64,000 nt of DNA from Delphinus delphis (taxonomy: Eukaryota; Chordata; Mammalia; Artiodactyla; Delphinidae). The position numbers were made by a program, and so were the translations under genes. The notes under the pieces were generated by a model, which saw nothing but the letters and a program-made list of their open reading frames with translations, was not told where the DNA came from and did no database searches. The stretch lies in assembly GCF_949987515.2 (NCBI RefSeq), contig NC_082698.1, forward strand, positions 27,618,070-27,682,069. The letters are read 5' to 3'. This document shows positions 11,196 through 23,246 of the stretch, piece after piece. Position 1 is the first letter of the stretch. Each line of letters starts with the position of its first letter.

Positions 11196-13765
11196 AAGTA
11201 AATCTCCTTGTTGAATTGTTCCTTCTCTCAGTAAGTAATGTCCCATTTTATCCCCATTAATGCTTTTGTTCTTAAATTTTTGTCTGTTATCAATATTGCT
11301 AGCCCAGCTTCCTTTTGGTTAGTATTTACCTAGCATATCTTGTTCCATATCTCCATTTTCAATCTTTCTGTAACTTTATGTTTTAGGCAAGTCTTTTGTG
11401 AAAACCTTACACCTGAATTTTTTAAAGAATCCACATTGAAAGTCTTTTTTAATGGTCAAATTTGATATGTCTACCTTTATTGTGATTAATGTATTTGGAC
11501 TTACTTCTATCATCTTACTTTGTGTTTTCTATTCTTTCTGCTTTTTCTTTGCTTTCCCTCTTTTGCCTCTTTGCTTTTCCCTCTTTCATGCCTCCTATAG
11601 CATGATAAAGTTTTCTTCATTCTGTTTTTTATTTTCTTTTCTACTGGTTTGGAAGTTAAAGGAAAGGAAATACAATTACTCTTAATTTTTAAACATTTTT
11701 ATATTTTAACATTTTTACTTAACAAAAGCTAATCTATTTTTCTGTTCTTTTAAACAATAGAAGGATATTAGAATGCAAACCAACCTCTTCCATTTTTTCA
11801 TGTTATATACTGATTAGTATTTCAGTTCCATCATATTTTAAAAATATATTTCTAAATAGTTATTATTTAGAGTTACCTACATATTTACCAATTTCTTTGC
11901 TCACTACTGCTTCTATTAGCCCAATTCTTCCTTTTGGGTTCAATTTCCTTCTCAGTGAAGTCTTTTAAAAATTTCTTCAGTAAGGTCTGTAAATAGTAAA
12001 CTCTCTTTCATTTGTATCTGAAATTATCTTTATTTCACCCTTTCTGTGTTGAATGATAATTATCTGGGTTATAGTATTCTAAGTTGACAGTTATTTTCCT
12101 TCAACTGTAATTATGTATCTTCTGGTTTCTGTTGCTCCTAATGAGAAACCTGAAGCCTGTCTATTTATTTATTTTTAATTTTGGCTGTGTTGGGTCTTCA
12201 TTTATGTGCAAGGGCTTTCTCTAGTTGTGGCAAGGGGGTCCACTCTTCATCGCGGTGCGCGGGCCTCTCACTATCGCGGCCTCTCTTGTTGTGGAGCACA
12301 GGCTCGACGCGCAGGCTCAGTAGTTGTGGCTCACGGGCCTAGTTGCTCCACGGCATGTGGGATCTTCCCAGACCAGGGCTCGAACCCATGTGTCCTGGAT
12401 TAGCAGGCAGATTCTCAACCACTCCGCCACCAGGGAAGCCCCTGAAGCCTGTCTAATTGTCATTATTCTGTTAGCTTTTAAGACTTTTGTCTTTGATATT
12501 CTGCAGTATCACAACAATGTGTTTTGGGGTAGTTTTTATTTATTCTCCTCAGAAACTCAGTTGTGTTCCTACTCACTGGGAATTTTTACATTCAATACTG
12601 GTCAATTCTCCACCGTTGTATCTTCATATATTGCTTCTCTCTCTTTTCTCTTCTTCAGGAATTTCTAATATCTCTATTGGACCTTCTCATTTTATTCCTT
12701 ATGTCTCAACTCCTTCATATTTTCCATGACTTTAAATGCAGCTCTGTGAGCTGCATTTTGGGTACTTTTGAATTTGTCTTCCAATTCACTAACTCTCTCT
12801 TGAGCAGTGTTATCAACTGTTTAAACCCTCCACTGAATTGATTTTATGTAAATATTATTTTATTTCTAGAAGCTCTCTTTGGTTCTTTTCCAACTCTACT
12901 TTTCTTTTCCATTATGTCTCATTGTTGCTTTTGAGATTTTGCTCTTCCCTTTTTTGAGGGGACATTTTAAGGTATTTTCCATATTGTTTTGTTACCTATA
13001 CAGTTATTTAAATTCTTCAATGTATTGTGTTTGTTGATTCTCTTTTTTGCAGTGGTTTATTTCTTCTTGTGGTTTGTAGTTTTTGACTGTGATCTCATCT
13101 CCAGCAAAACGTGGGTTCTGTTAAGGAGGCTTACCTGCCCTTGGCCATGGAGGAGGAATCATGTCATGTCAAAGTTTTGTCTCTACTGGGATTCTATGGG
13201 TTTCACCATTTATGGACCAGTTTGTTATTTTCTTGAATTGAGTTTCCCACATCTTGTGAGTAGTACAAAATTTGCGTGGCAGATCCATGTTTGGCACAGG
13301 CTTGGAGTTCTAATATCTCACAGATGACTCTTATTCTACCCTCAGCCACAGAAAGATGACAAGCTTCTCTACTGAGTCCTTATCAGTAAGTGGAGTTTTC
13401 TGGTTCCTGTTGCATAGATAAGTAACTCTTCATGGCTCCTAACTTTATGAAGGGAGCTCAGTTTCAGCTCCCCAAATGCAGAGGCTTTGGGCTTGCTCTT
13501 CTATCCTCATCACTGTTAAACTCTAGCTCTTATGACATATTACTGGCTCTAAGGACTCTGAAATCCCCCTGGCCACTTTGGCTCTGAGTTTTCTTTCCAT
13601 TCCTGGCATTTAGGCTCTTCCATTTATTGCTTTACAATGTGGTTATATACTTTTAAGTTGTTTTATTTTATATTTTTAAAGTTTATCATATATATAATTA
13701 TAAAGTTCCTATTTCTAGTGGGGGACATTTTCCTATATCAGTTCGGTCTGCCACATTGACCTGAA
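11196..13765 (-). mobile_element. Antisense L1/HAL1-like relic
   Basis: About 2.3 kb of old LINE sequence once its SINE is removed. Minus-strand features resemble the ORF1 and 5' parts of an L1 or HAL1: the plus strand reads ttctgcagtatcacaacaat (12499) then cttccaattcactaactctc (12779), as in antisense L1 ORF1. All frames are broken. Ends are approximate and no target-site duplication was found. Confidence 0.6.
12149..12455 (-). mobile_element. CHR-type SINE, long form
   Basis: Reverse-orientation SINE, body about 12164-12440, inserted in the antisense LINE relic. A perfect 15-bp target-site duplication cctgaagcctgtcta flanks it (12149-12163 and 12441-12455). Confidence 0.95.
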
Positions 13766-14112
13766 ATCCACTTACATTCTTGTGTTTATGATCCAGTCCA
13801 TCTCTTCCACTAGGTTATAATGTTATATAATATAATAGTATTTACTATTTATATTTTTATACTATTCAAGTAAGTAGCCCAATTCTCTTCACTGAGTAGG
13901 TCCTCAGCAAATGTTGTTATTTTTCCTATTGTTATTATTTTTACTATCTCCAACCTCACTGTTCAGGGGTGACAGAAAACCAGGTTCTGCATATGTTATG
14001 AGCATTTAAAGTATATAGCCAGTCTGTTCAGCCTTTGGCATTGCTCATCTGAATTTCATTATTCATGAACAACATCTTTCTCAATCACCTTCAAGGACAA
14101 TTCATCATCTAT
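13766..14112. other. Unassigned AT-rich sequence
   Basis: No repeat family or coding potential was recognised. Confidence 0.35.
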
Positions 14113-14400
14113 TAGACCAATGTTTCTCAAAGTGCAGGTTGCAATCCATTAGTAGGTCATGAAATCAATTTAATGAAATAGAATAAAATAGAAAAAAACC
14201 CAAGGTGCATCACACATGCAAGTGTAGGAACTGCTTACTGAAACTTTATTTCAGGTGTGTGTGTGTGTGTCTGTGTGTCTGTGTGTGTGTGTTCACGCAT
14301 ACACACACCATGCAAAATGGGTATTTTGTGTGGGTAACCATGCAAAGTGTATTTCAGGCTGTAAGTCAGGGTAAAAATGTTTGAGAGTCACTGGTTAGAC
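14113..14400. mobile_element. hAT-like DNA transposon, probable
   Basis: The left end reads ccaatgtttctcaaag (14118) and the reverse complement of the right end reads ccagtgactctcaaac, i.e. imperfect terminal inverted repeats of the CAGTGNTTCTCAAA kind seen in non-autonomous hAT elements. A (TG)n run at 14254-14292 interrupts it. The family is not named. Confidence 0.5.
14254..14308. repeat. (TG)n then (CA)n tract
   Basis: An imperfect TG run is followed after a short spacer by acacacacca, so the two parts are partly complementary and could fold back. Confidence 0.85.
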
Positions 14401-15112
14401 TTTCTTCTGAGCCTCCACCCAACCTACTACCCATTTTTAGCAGGCCCATCTTCAAGAGAAAAGATTAATTGCAGAGCCAGGAAACTCAAGACCTATCTTT
14501 TCCATATGAAGTTCTTATGCCCCAGAGAGGAGAGCAGGTCCCACAAAGGCCCACACTGCCCTGAATTGGAAGCCCCACAAGTGGTCAAGAATACCCATTG
14601 TGTCCTGTGAATCACAGATATTCTCTGTGCTCCAGGCCCCCGTACTTCACCCTAATACCCCTATCAAAAGCCTGGACAGGCCTTTCAGCTGATGTTTAGC
14701 AGGGCTTTGAGACCCTTAAATGCAGCTTCTCTAGGGTCTTGACCCGAGACAGCTCCTTGAATGTAGCTCTCAAGGCCACCATATAATATCCACCTGGGAG
14801 GACAACTGGGCAATTACTCCCCTGCACTCAGCTCCCAGGGAAATTATCAATTGCAGAACTCCCCTACACAGTCTAGAAGGTAGAAGTGTCAGCTGTAAAG
14901 ACTTTGTTTTGAGCAACAGCATTATTGAGAAAGGCCTCAGCACTTGTTCCTCCTCTGTACCATCTTGAACATCTGCAAATCACAGAAGGATTCAACCCAT
15001 TTCATATACAATGATCCCTGGCATGAAGGGATTTGAGCCTCATTTAACTTCCACATTCAGCATATCCCAAGGTTCCAAAATAAAAGAGCCAGTTATCGCT
15101 CTAAAAATCAGA
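14401..15112. other. Unassigned sequence
   Basis: Unique-looking sequence without a recognised repeat or coding region. Confidence 0.35.
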
Positions 15113-15350
15113 CTGGTATTTGTTGAGCTCCTACTATGTGTCAGACATTTTTACATGCATTATCTCATTTAATCTTTACATCAACGCTATGAGGTTAGTA
15201 TGATTATCCTCATTTTATAAATGAGTGTAAGAGTTAGAGAGTTTAAGTAACTTGCTAGAGGTCACCTAGCTAGTAAGTGGTTGGTGAGCTGGGACTTGAA
15301 CCTCAGTTTGGCAGGGTGTTGGCCTGAGCACTTAACCACTACTCAATACA
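15113..15350 (-). mobile_element. MIR SINE
   Basis: Close to full-length MIR read in reverse: tgagctcctactatgtgtca (15124), attatctcatttaatcttta (15159), then the tRNA-related part ending aaccactactcaatac (15335). Confidence 0.9.
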
Positions 15351-15454
15351 GTGCTCAAATAAAGGGGCCTCCCTGCCAGTAAAGACATAGACTCCAGGAC
15401 TGACTCATGCAAAGCCAGTGCTTTCTCTGCATGACTGGCCTAAGAAGTGAAATG

Positions 15455-15870
15455 ATCAGAATGTGGATGCCTGCTCCCTGGCTAAGTCACTGTGTGTCCT
15501 TAGGTAAGCTACTTACCTCTCTGAGCCTCAGATTCCCCATCTATACTAATAGTTGAACTATCTGCTTCAGAGGGCTGCTGCAAGGAAGACTTAAGATAAT
15601 GACATGAAGACTTCCCTGGTGGCGCAGTGGTTGGGAGTCCGCCTGCCAGTGTGGGGGACGTGGGTTCGTGCCCCGGTCCGGGAGGATCCCACATGCCGCA
15701 GAGCAGCTGGGCCTGCGAGCCATGGCCACTGAGCCTGCGCGTCCGGAGCCTATGCTCCGCAACGGGAGAGGCCACAACAGTGAGAGGCCCGCATACCGCA
15801 AAAAAAAAAAAAAAGAAAATGACATGAAAGTATTTTGTAAAGCATAAAGTGCTATGCCAGTGAAATATCA
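15455..15870 (+). mobile_element. MIR split by a CHR SINE
   Basis: Plus-strand MIR: cctctctgagcctcagattc (15516) before the SINE, and aaagtattttgtaaagcata (15826) after it. The interrupted MIR marks the relative age of the two elements. Confidence 0.75.
15598..15828 (+). mobile_element. CHR SINE, short cetacean form
   Basis: Plus-strand SINE (body 15609-15817) starting gacttccctggtggcgcagt and ending with the gagaggcccgcataccgc phrase and poly(A). A perfect 11-bp duplication aatgacatgaa flanks it (15598-15608 and 15818-15828). Confidence 0.96.
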
Positions 15871-15924
15871 TATTATAAAAAGCCATATAATTAATTAGCT
15901 GCATTTCTCCTGTTGGAGTGGGAG

Positions 15925-16410
15925 CCCCTTCATTGGCTCCAACTGCACTTCAAATAAAATTCAAAATGCCAACTTGACGTGTGAGGCCTGCATGATATGG
16001 CCCTTTGTTCACTGTTCCTTTCTCAGTATGTTCCAACTTTACTAGCCCCTCTGTTCCCACCTCAGGGCCTTTGCACATGCTTTATTCCCTGTCTAGTACA
16101 TTTCCCACCTCTAGCTGCAACCTCTACTCTCTACTTCCACTTTGCCTGACTAACGGCTCATCTTGTAAATACCAGATTAATTTCCTTGCCACAGTCTTAA
16201 CATGACTAGGTAAGGTCACTCTGGAATATATTTACTTTGTATGATAGTGAGGATGGCTGTTGTGTTTTAATATGTGTCTTCTCCATTGGAAGGGATGCTT
16301 GATGGGAGCAAGGACCATATATATTTCAGCAAGTCCTGTATCCCCAGCATCTGGCAGAGCACTTGGCACAAAGTAAGGGCTTCACAGACATTTGTTGAAC
16401 ACATTTGAAA
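15925..16410 (+). mobile_element. L2 LINE 3' end
   Basis: Plus-strand L2: cctcagggcctttgcacatg (16060) is a hallmark of the L2 3' region, and the end is represented by tgtatccccagcatctggca (16338) followed by a cacaaagtaagggc phrase. No frame remains. Confidence 0.85.
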
Positions 16411-16628
16411 AATCAACAAATGTGAGCAGAGACTGCTTTACTCATATTTTATCACATATTAGACGTGCCACAAAGGTTTGTTATGCTCCAGCCCCTTTAG
16501 ACTGGCATTTCTAAGCATGAGGCCCATAGGATATAAATAGTTGTTGCATAAGAAAAAGGGGTCTGTGGTCAAATAAGTTGGGAAATAGAAGGTTAAACAA
16601 ATATAAACAGGATTTTAACTGTTTTATT
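16411..16628. other. Unassigned sequence
   Basis: Possibly part of an old DNA transposon, but no terminal repeats could be defined. Confidence 0.3.
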
Positions 16629-16808
16629 TTAACCACAAGACTTCTTAGAGATATGCTTGGGTTCCTCAGAGGCAACAGTGCAAAGCAGAGCCCCAGACGA
16701 ACCAAGATGCACACATGATGTGAGTGAGAAATAAACTTCCCTTGCCTTAAACCACTGAGACTGGGGGTTGTTATAGCCACACATCCCAGTCTATACTGAC
16801 TAATACAT
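16629..16808 (+). mobile_element. LTR 3' fragment, MaLR/ERVL-like
   Basis: The sequence gagtgagaaataaacttccc (16722), then an aaaccactgagac phrase and a terminal actgactaatac (16794), follow the 3' end pattern of ERVL-MaLR LTRs. Only the end of the LTR is present. No internal retroviral genes are seen. Confidence 0.6.
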
Positions 16809-17048
16809 CTTCCATATACAGTATTTTTTATATTGGAAAATCCTCAGAAATAGAAACCAGAAGGTTTCTGAGAACCTAGGAAGATGAGTCAACTGAGTAG
16901 GTGAGTGGCTAGGTGACCTGCACTTGCTCATTCACTAGGGTTGGGACATGAGAGTCATTCTGCCCCACACATGATGAGGGAGACAGAAACATCCTTATAC
17001 AGCAGATGAAAGTTGACGTGTAGTAGGTTAGACTTTCAAAGTATATGT
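16809..17048. other. Unassigned sequence
   Basis: No recognisable repeat or gene. Confidence 0.35.
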
Positions 17049-17475
17049 TAAATAAACAATATTCATTGAGCACCTATTACATGACAAACACTTTTAGGTG
17101 CTGGTACCACACCAGTGAACAAGACATATGTTCTCAGGGCTCAGAGCCTAGAGCAAGAGACATATAAATAACAAGTCAATTTCAGAATGGTGTTTTAAGA
17201 GCTAAAAAGGCACCCAACACAGAGGAAAGGCACCCAACACAGAGGAAAGGCACCCCGCACAGATGTAGGATTGGAGAAGTTTCTTGGAAGAGGTGACATC
17301 TGAGCTGTCATCCATAGGATAATTAAAAGGTATCTAGGTAAGAAAGGAGGGAAGGGCATTCCAGGCAGAAGGAACAACTTTCAGGAGGTGAATAATCTGC
17401 TCCAGGCCATGGGAGGGATCCAGCAGGAGACAGTGAGCCACCAGGGAGCACACTGCCTTCAAGGCAGTTGGAGAC
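17049..17475 (-). mobile_element. L2 LINE 3' end
   Basis: Reverse-orientation L2: ttcattgagcacctattaca (17062) is the complement of the L2 3' terminus, followed inward by acaccagtgaacaagaca and agaggtgacatctgagctgt (17289) and gggcattccaggcagaagga (17353). Confidence 0.85.
17204..17264. repeat. 20-bp tandem repeat inside L2
   Basis: Three copies of a 20-bp unit agaggaaaggcacccaacac (the first incomplete, the third with two changes). It is a local expansion within the L2 relic. Confidence 0.9.
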
Positions 17476-17923
17476 ACCAGACCCAAATATCAGCCAGGAA
17501 CCTGAGCGAGGAAGAAAACTAGCTTAAACCTCAGCCAGTAGGTGTGCCTTAGGTAACGGGATTTAAGAAGGCAGGGAGAAATGGGCCTGAGGGTGAGAGC
17601 AGGGCCTCTTCTAAGGATAAGTCACCCAAGAAGCAGAAGAAATGAGAATGGTTGGGGAGGAGAAAGGCAGAAGGGACTGAAATACAAAGATGAGCCAAAC
17701 CTTGACTGTTCTTCCTCACTAGGAGACTAGGACCCTGTGGGCCCAGTGGCTTTGAGGTGCAGAGGTATGCAGCTGGCCAAGGGGCAGATGCTCAGAGAGA
17801 GCAGCTAAGAAGGAGGCCTGGGGAAGAACTGAGCATCCCCTCCCTACAGCCCAGGTCAGACCATGGTGCCAGCCTGAATCCATCATGCTTGATCCACCCA
17901 GGGCTGAGGTGAGAAAATGAAAT
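17476..17923. other. Unassigned, perhaps further decayed L2
   Basis: Purine-rich sequence continuing from the antisense L2, with no clear family signature. Confidence 0.3.
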
Positions 17924-18245
17924 AAGAAGGTGTTTGGGGGACTTCCCTGGTGGTGCAGTGGCTAAGACCCTGTGCTCCCAATGCAGGAGTCCCAGGTTCG
18001 ATCCCTGGTCAGGGAACTAGATCCCACATGCATGCTGCAACTAAGAGTTCGCATGCCACAACTAAGGAACCCATGAGCCGCAACTAAGGACCCCCTGCTG
18101 CAACTGAGGAGCCCTCCTGCTGCAACTAAGGAGCCCACATGCCACAACTAAGGAGTCCTGGAGCTGCAACTAAGCAGCCCGCCTACTGCAACTAAGACCT
18201 GGTACAAACAAACAAACAAATAAATAAATAAAAAAGAAGGTGTTT
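17924..18245 (+). mobile_element. CHR-type SINE with internal repeats
   Basis: Plus-strand SINE (body 17936-18233) with a tRNA-like head ttccctggtggtgcagtggc, then about eight imperfect repeats of a 'gcaactaaggagccc' unit of roughly 18-24 bp, and an A-rich (caaa)n/(taaa)n tail. A 12-bp duplication aagaaggtgttt flanks it (17924-17935 and 18234-18245). Confidence 0.95.
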
Positions 18246-18718
18246 AGCCCATAAGCCAAGTTCAACTTCTAGTATGTTGGGATCATGAGTCCAGGCACTA
18301 AGAGTGTAGCTTTGCTGTTTTCCCTTTGTTTTGTAATTAAGATTTAAAAATTCTAGCCAGATTCAATTGAAATAAAAGAAGGCAGAATTGAACTAAAGGG
18401 AGGCCAATGGTGATGATGGTCAGAAGTCTAGACTAGATAAAAGAGAGGGGCCCCACATGTCCCAGCACCAGGTGTAGGCTTCCTCCAGCACTCTCAGTGG
18501 GCCTCCCCCAACTCCCAACTCCTCTAGGAACAGCCAACCCTCTCCTTGGGAACCCCTCTCACCTCAAGAAACTGCTAAGAATGAGCCAGTTGGTCTTTAA
18601 GGGACACTTTCCTGACTGTAAGAAAACGTCTCCCAATTTCCAGCCTTTCCCTGGCCTCTGTATACTTGCCTGCATTCATTCATTCATCCATAAGACAAAT
18701 ACTGGAAATAGGGTAAGT
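18246..18718. other. Unassigned sequence
   Basis: No gene or clear repeat. A short (attc)n run lies near 18675-18687. Confidence 0.35.
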
Positions 18719-18962
18719 GTAGTGCATGTAGTGCATAAAAGTACAGATTTTGGAATTGGACAGAAACTCAGCTCTACCATCTAATAGCTATGAGAACTTG
18801 TGAGAGTTACTGGACTTTGCTGAGCTTTAGCTTCCTTATCTATAAAATGGGGATAATACTTTCTTCAGCTAGTGATTAATTGAGATATGTATAGAAGCAC
18901 TTAGCATGATACCTGGCACAAAGTAAGCACTTGATAAGTGTTAGTTACTATTACTGATATCA
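18719..18962 (+). mobile_element. MIR SINE
   Basis: Plus-strand MIR with the typical order: 'agctctaccatctaatagct', then 'cttccttatctataaaatgg' (18831), then 'cctggcacaaagtaagcact' (18911). Confidence 0.9.
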
Positions 18963-19590
18963 GTAAAATGGAGCTTTAAACAACCTGCACTTACCTGGCT
19001 CACTGGCTTAAGTGACACCATCAATTCTTTTTGTAAAACATACTGACTTACACTCATGGTTCATCAAACCTTCATGGCTAGGATGCTGTACACTTGTGCT
19101 CCCCCATTTGGTTGAATTGCATACTTACCAAGAGTCATTTGTTTTTAACTCAGCCTGTTTATGCCAGCTGTGCATATTATTCTTATTATATAATTTAACT
19201 AGATATTACATAAACCAATAAAATATGAGTGCTAAACTAATGTTGCTGTTTGGAAAGATTCCATAACAGCAAGTTGCTAAAAAATGTTGTTATCAAATTT
19301 TGTATTGGTGACACAACTGAAAAAGAAGAGGAAAAATCATTTAAAATCTAAGGTGTTGAATCCAGATTATTTCTCAAATACTTTTAAAGTTTCCAATCCA
19401 TGTTAAAGAAATCAAAACTGAAAATGGCAGTCAATGCATTCTGGGTGTAGCTCATGCAAGAAAGATGACAGGGGAATGCCAGCTGGCACACCCATACACA
19501 AAGAAAAGTCTTGGCCATGTATCTAAAAACTAGAGAGTAAATAGTCTTTTGTTTTAACTTAAAAATAAAACATTTAAGGTATGCAGAGGC
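18963..19590. other. Unassigned AT-rich sequence
   Basis: No gene or repeat family was recognised. Confidence 0.35.
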
Positions 19591-19705
19591 AAAGTAAGAA
19601 ATGGTCTCCGCCTTTAAGAAATGTACAGTCTGGAGTGGGAGACAGAAAAGAAAGTTATTAATCATAGTAGATTGTGATGCAGGTTAATGGAGCAGATGGA
19701 AGGGG
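19591..19705 (-). mobile_element. L2 fragment, probable
   Basis: The phrases ctttaagaaatgtacagtct (19612) and tgggagacagaaaagaaagt match the style of the L2 3' region in reverse. It is short and decayed. Confidence 0.5.
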
Positions 19706-20092
19706 ATACCTAACTTGGGCAACTGTGCAGAGCATTCCTGGAGGGGGTGGCTCCTGAGCTGGCTCTGTCCGCCTTCACATCTGTCCCTCAACTCCTTTCA
19801 TATCTTCCTCCAACATAAAAACCAGAGACTTTCCCTCCAGCTTTGCCCTATGGTTCCTTTAATTTCAGGTCTCATTATTGACAAAATCTCACTGAGTGTT
19901 ACAGGGGACATGGCTGCCCTCCCTGGTATTAAGGAAGAGCCCCAAGGATCGTAGAATGACTTAGGGACCTATCATACATGCACTTATTTAGACTTTCTTT
20001 GATTCTGTATATGTTTTCAGCTGTGTCCCATATCCCAGGGTAAGGTTTATGAAGGGCTTGTGTAAAGCAGTTGCTGATTTTCTTTGATCATT
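19706..20092. other. Unassigned sequence
   Basis: Unique-looking DNA up to the target-site duplication of the large L1. Confidence 0.35.
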
Positions 20093-20383
20093 TTTTAAAA
20101 TTAAACTTTTTATTTTGAGATAATTCACACGCAGTTATAAGAAACAATACAATACTCTTTACCCAGTTTCACTCAGAGGTAATATCTTACAAAACTATAG
20201 CACAATATCCCACAATCAGGATATTGACATTGATAAAGGCAAGGTACAGAACACTTTCATCACCACAAAGATCTCTCATGTTGCTCTTTTTAGCCACACC
20301 CACTTTCCTCCAGCCCTCATTCCCTTCTTAACCCCTTGCAACCACTACTCTGTTCTCCTATTTGGTAATTTTGTTATTTCAAA

Positions 20384-20727
20384 AATATTATATAGGGCTA
20401 CCCTGGTGGCGCAGTGGTTGAGAATCCGCCTGCTAATACAGGGGACAAGGGTTCCCCTGGTCTGGGAAGATCCCACATGCCGTGAAGCAACTAAGCCCAC
20501 GCGCCACAACTACTGAGCCCGCGTGCTGCAACTACTGAAGCCCGCACGCCTAGAGCCCGTGCTCCACAACAAGAGAAGCCACCGCAGTGAGAAGCCCGCG
20601 CACTGCAACGAAGAGTAGCCCCTGCTCACCGCAACTAGAGAAAGCCTGCGCGCAGCAATGAAGACCCAACGCAGCCAAAAATAAATAAATAAAATAAATA
20701 AATTTATTTAAAAAAGAATATTATATA
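20384..20727 (+). mobile_element. CHR-type SINE, long form
   Basis: Plus-strand SINE (body 20395-20716) with head ctaccctggtggcgcagtgg, repeated 'gcaactactgaagcccg' phrases and an (aaat)n tail. A perfect 11-bp duplication aatattatata flanks it (20384-20394 and 20717-20727). It lies in the 3' UTR of the antisense L1. Confidence 0.95.
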
Positions 20728-21042
20728 AATGAAATCACACACTATATAACCTTTGGAGATTGGCTTTTATTTTTTTAACTCAGCAAAATTCTCTGGAGAG
20801 TCATCCAGATTGTGTTATGTATCAATAGTTCATTCCTTTTTATATTGCTGAGTAGTATTCTATAGTGTGACTGTGCCACAATTTATTTCCCCACAGAAGA
20901 ACATTCACCTATTGAAGGACATTTAGGTTGTTTCTGATTACTATGAATAAAGCTGCTATGGACAATTGTGTACAGGTTTTATGTAGACATAAATTATCGT
21001 TTCTCTAGGATAAATGCCTAGGATTACAATTGCTGGGTCATA

Positions 21043-21073
21043 TGATAGATAGGATAGATAGACAGATAGATAA
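21043..21073. repeat. (GATA)n short tandem repeat
   Basis: Imperfect GATA/GACA units in the L1 3' part. Confidence 0.85.
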
Positions 21074-22068
21074 TTTTAAGGAACTGCCAAACTGTTTTCC
21101 AGAGTGACTATACCATACATTCCCACCAGCAATGTATGAGTGACCATTTCTGTGCATCCTTGCCAGCATTTGGTAGTGTCATGTTTTTGTTTTTGAATTT
21201 TAAGCCATTTTGAATGGTGTATAATCTCTCACTATGGTTTTGTTTTGCTTTTGTTTTTGCATTACCCTGAATATTTTTCCATGTAATTATTTGCCACATA
21301 TATATCCTCTTTGGTGAAATGTCTCTCTTCATGTCTTAAGCCCATTTCTATTAGATTGCTTGACTTTTTTTACTGTTGAGATTTTAAGAGTTTCTTATAT
21401 AGTCTATATACTAATCATTTGTTGGATATATGATTTGCAAATATTTTATCCCCGGCCGTAGTTTGTCCTTTTATTCTCTTAACTGAGCTAAAGTTCTAAA
21501 TTTTCACAGAGTCCAGTTTATCAATTTTTCCTTATATGGATCATACTTTTGGTGTCCAGTCTAAAAACTCTTTGCCTAGTTCTAGATCCTGACAGGTTTC
21601 TCTTATGTTTTTTTCTAAATATTTTTTAACATCTTTATTGGAGTATAATTGCTTTATATTTTACATTTGAATATGTGATTCACTTTGAGTTCACCTTTGT
21701 ATAAGGCGTGAGACTTAGGTCAAGGTTCTTCTTCTTTTTTTAACCTATGGATATCCACTTGCTCTAGCACCACTTGTTAAAAAGACTATCTTTCCTCCAC
21801 TGGATTGCTTTTGCACCTTTGTCAAAAATCAGTTGGACATATTTGTGGGGTTTATTTCTGGATTCTTTACTCAGTTTCATTGATCTGTGTCTATACCTCT
21901 AAAATACTTCACAATCTTTGTTACTGTAGCTATATAATAAGACTTGAAATTGTTTAGACAGATTCCTCCCACTTTATTCTTCTTTTTCAAAATGTTTTAA
22001 CTATTCTAGATCCTCTGCCTTTACATACAAATTTTAGAATTTTGGTTATGTTTACCAAAAACATCTTG

Positions 22069-22516
22069 CTGGGATTTCCATTTATTTATTGGCTGTGTTG
22101 GGTCTTTGTTGCTGCGTGCAGGCTTTCTCTAGTTGTGGTGAGTGGGGGCTACTCTTCGTTGCAGTGCACGGGTTTCCCATTGAGGTGGCTTCTCTTGTTG
22201 CAGAGCATGGGCTCTAGGCACGGGGGCTTCAGTAGTTGCAGCATGTGGGCTCAGTAGTTGCAGAACGTGGGCCCTAGAGCACGTGGGTTTTGGTAGTTGC
22301 ACTGTATGGGCTCAGTAGTTGTGGCTTGTGGGCTCTAGAGCACAGGCTCAGTACTTGTGGCGCACAGGCTTAGTTGCTCTGCGGTATGTGGGATCTTCCT
22401 GGACCAGGGCTCGAACCCGTGTCCCGTGCATTGTCAGGCGGATTCTTGCCACCAGGGAAGCCCCTGACAGGAGGATTCTTGACCACTGCACCACCAGGGA
22501 AGTCCTGGGATTTTCA
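22069..22516 (-). mobile_element. CHR-type SINE, long form, with duplicated end
   Basis: Reverse-orientation SINE, body about 22081-22504, flanked by ctgggatttcca (22069-22080) and ctgggattttca (22505-22516). Its right end has two consecutive copies of the terminal segment (22436-22466 and 22467-22504, both ending accagggaag), a partial tandem duplication of the SINE head. Confidence 0.93.
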
Positions 22517-23246
22517 TAATAATTGTATTAAACTTTATATCAATTTGAGGAGAACTGACACCTTTAGTATATTAAGTCTTAGTCTTCCAACTTGTGAATA
22601 TGACATGCCTCTCCATTTTTCAGAAAGATCTTCTTTGATTTCTTTCATTAGCATTTTGTAGTTTTCAGCATACAAGTTCTGCCCATGTTTTGTTAGATTT
22701 ACACTTGAGTATTTCACTTTATTTCTGAGCAACTATGAATGATATTTTAAATTTGTGTCCATATGTTCATTGCTAGTATATAAAAATACAATTGAGTTTT
22801 GTATATTTATCTTGTATCCTGCAACCTTCCTAAATTCACTCATTAATTCTAGGAGATTAAAAAATGTTTTTTATATTCCTACTTAGGGATTTCTTAAGTA
22901 GACATAATGTCTTCCTTTGTCATCTATATAGCTTTTCTTTTCTTCTCTTGCCTTACCATCCTGGCTAGAACTTTAAGCACTATGTTGAATTGGAGTGGGG
23001 AGACTGGACATCCTTGCTTTGTTCCTGGTCTTAGGCGGAAAATATTCAGTCTTTCACCATTAAGTATAATGTTAGCTCTAGGACTTTTATGGATGCTCTT
23101 TATCAAATTGAGGAAGTTCCCCTCTATTCCTATTTTTCAGAGAGTTTTTATCATAAACAGGTATTGAATTTTGTCAAATGATTTTTCTGCATCAACTAAT
23201 AGGTCCATGTGATTGTTCTTCTTTAGCCTGTAAATAGGGTAGAATA

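Noticed and set aside
15609..15817. tRNA-like A and B boxes
   Set aside because: These belong to the tRNA-derived SINE head and not to a functional tRNA gene; the same holds for the other CHR copies.
17936..18233. Regularly spaced repeats resembling a CRISPR array
   Set aside because: They are the internal 'gcaactaaggagccc' repeats of a SINE variant, imperfect and without spacers, in a mammalian genome.
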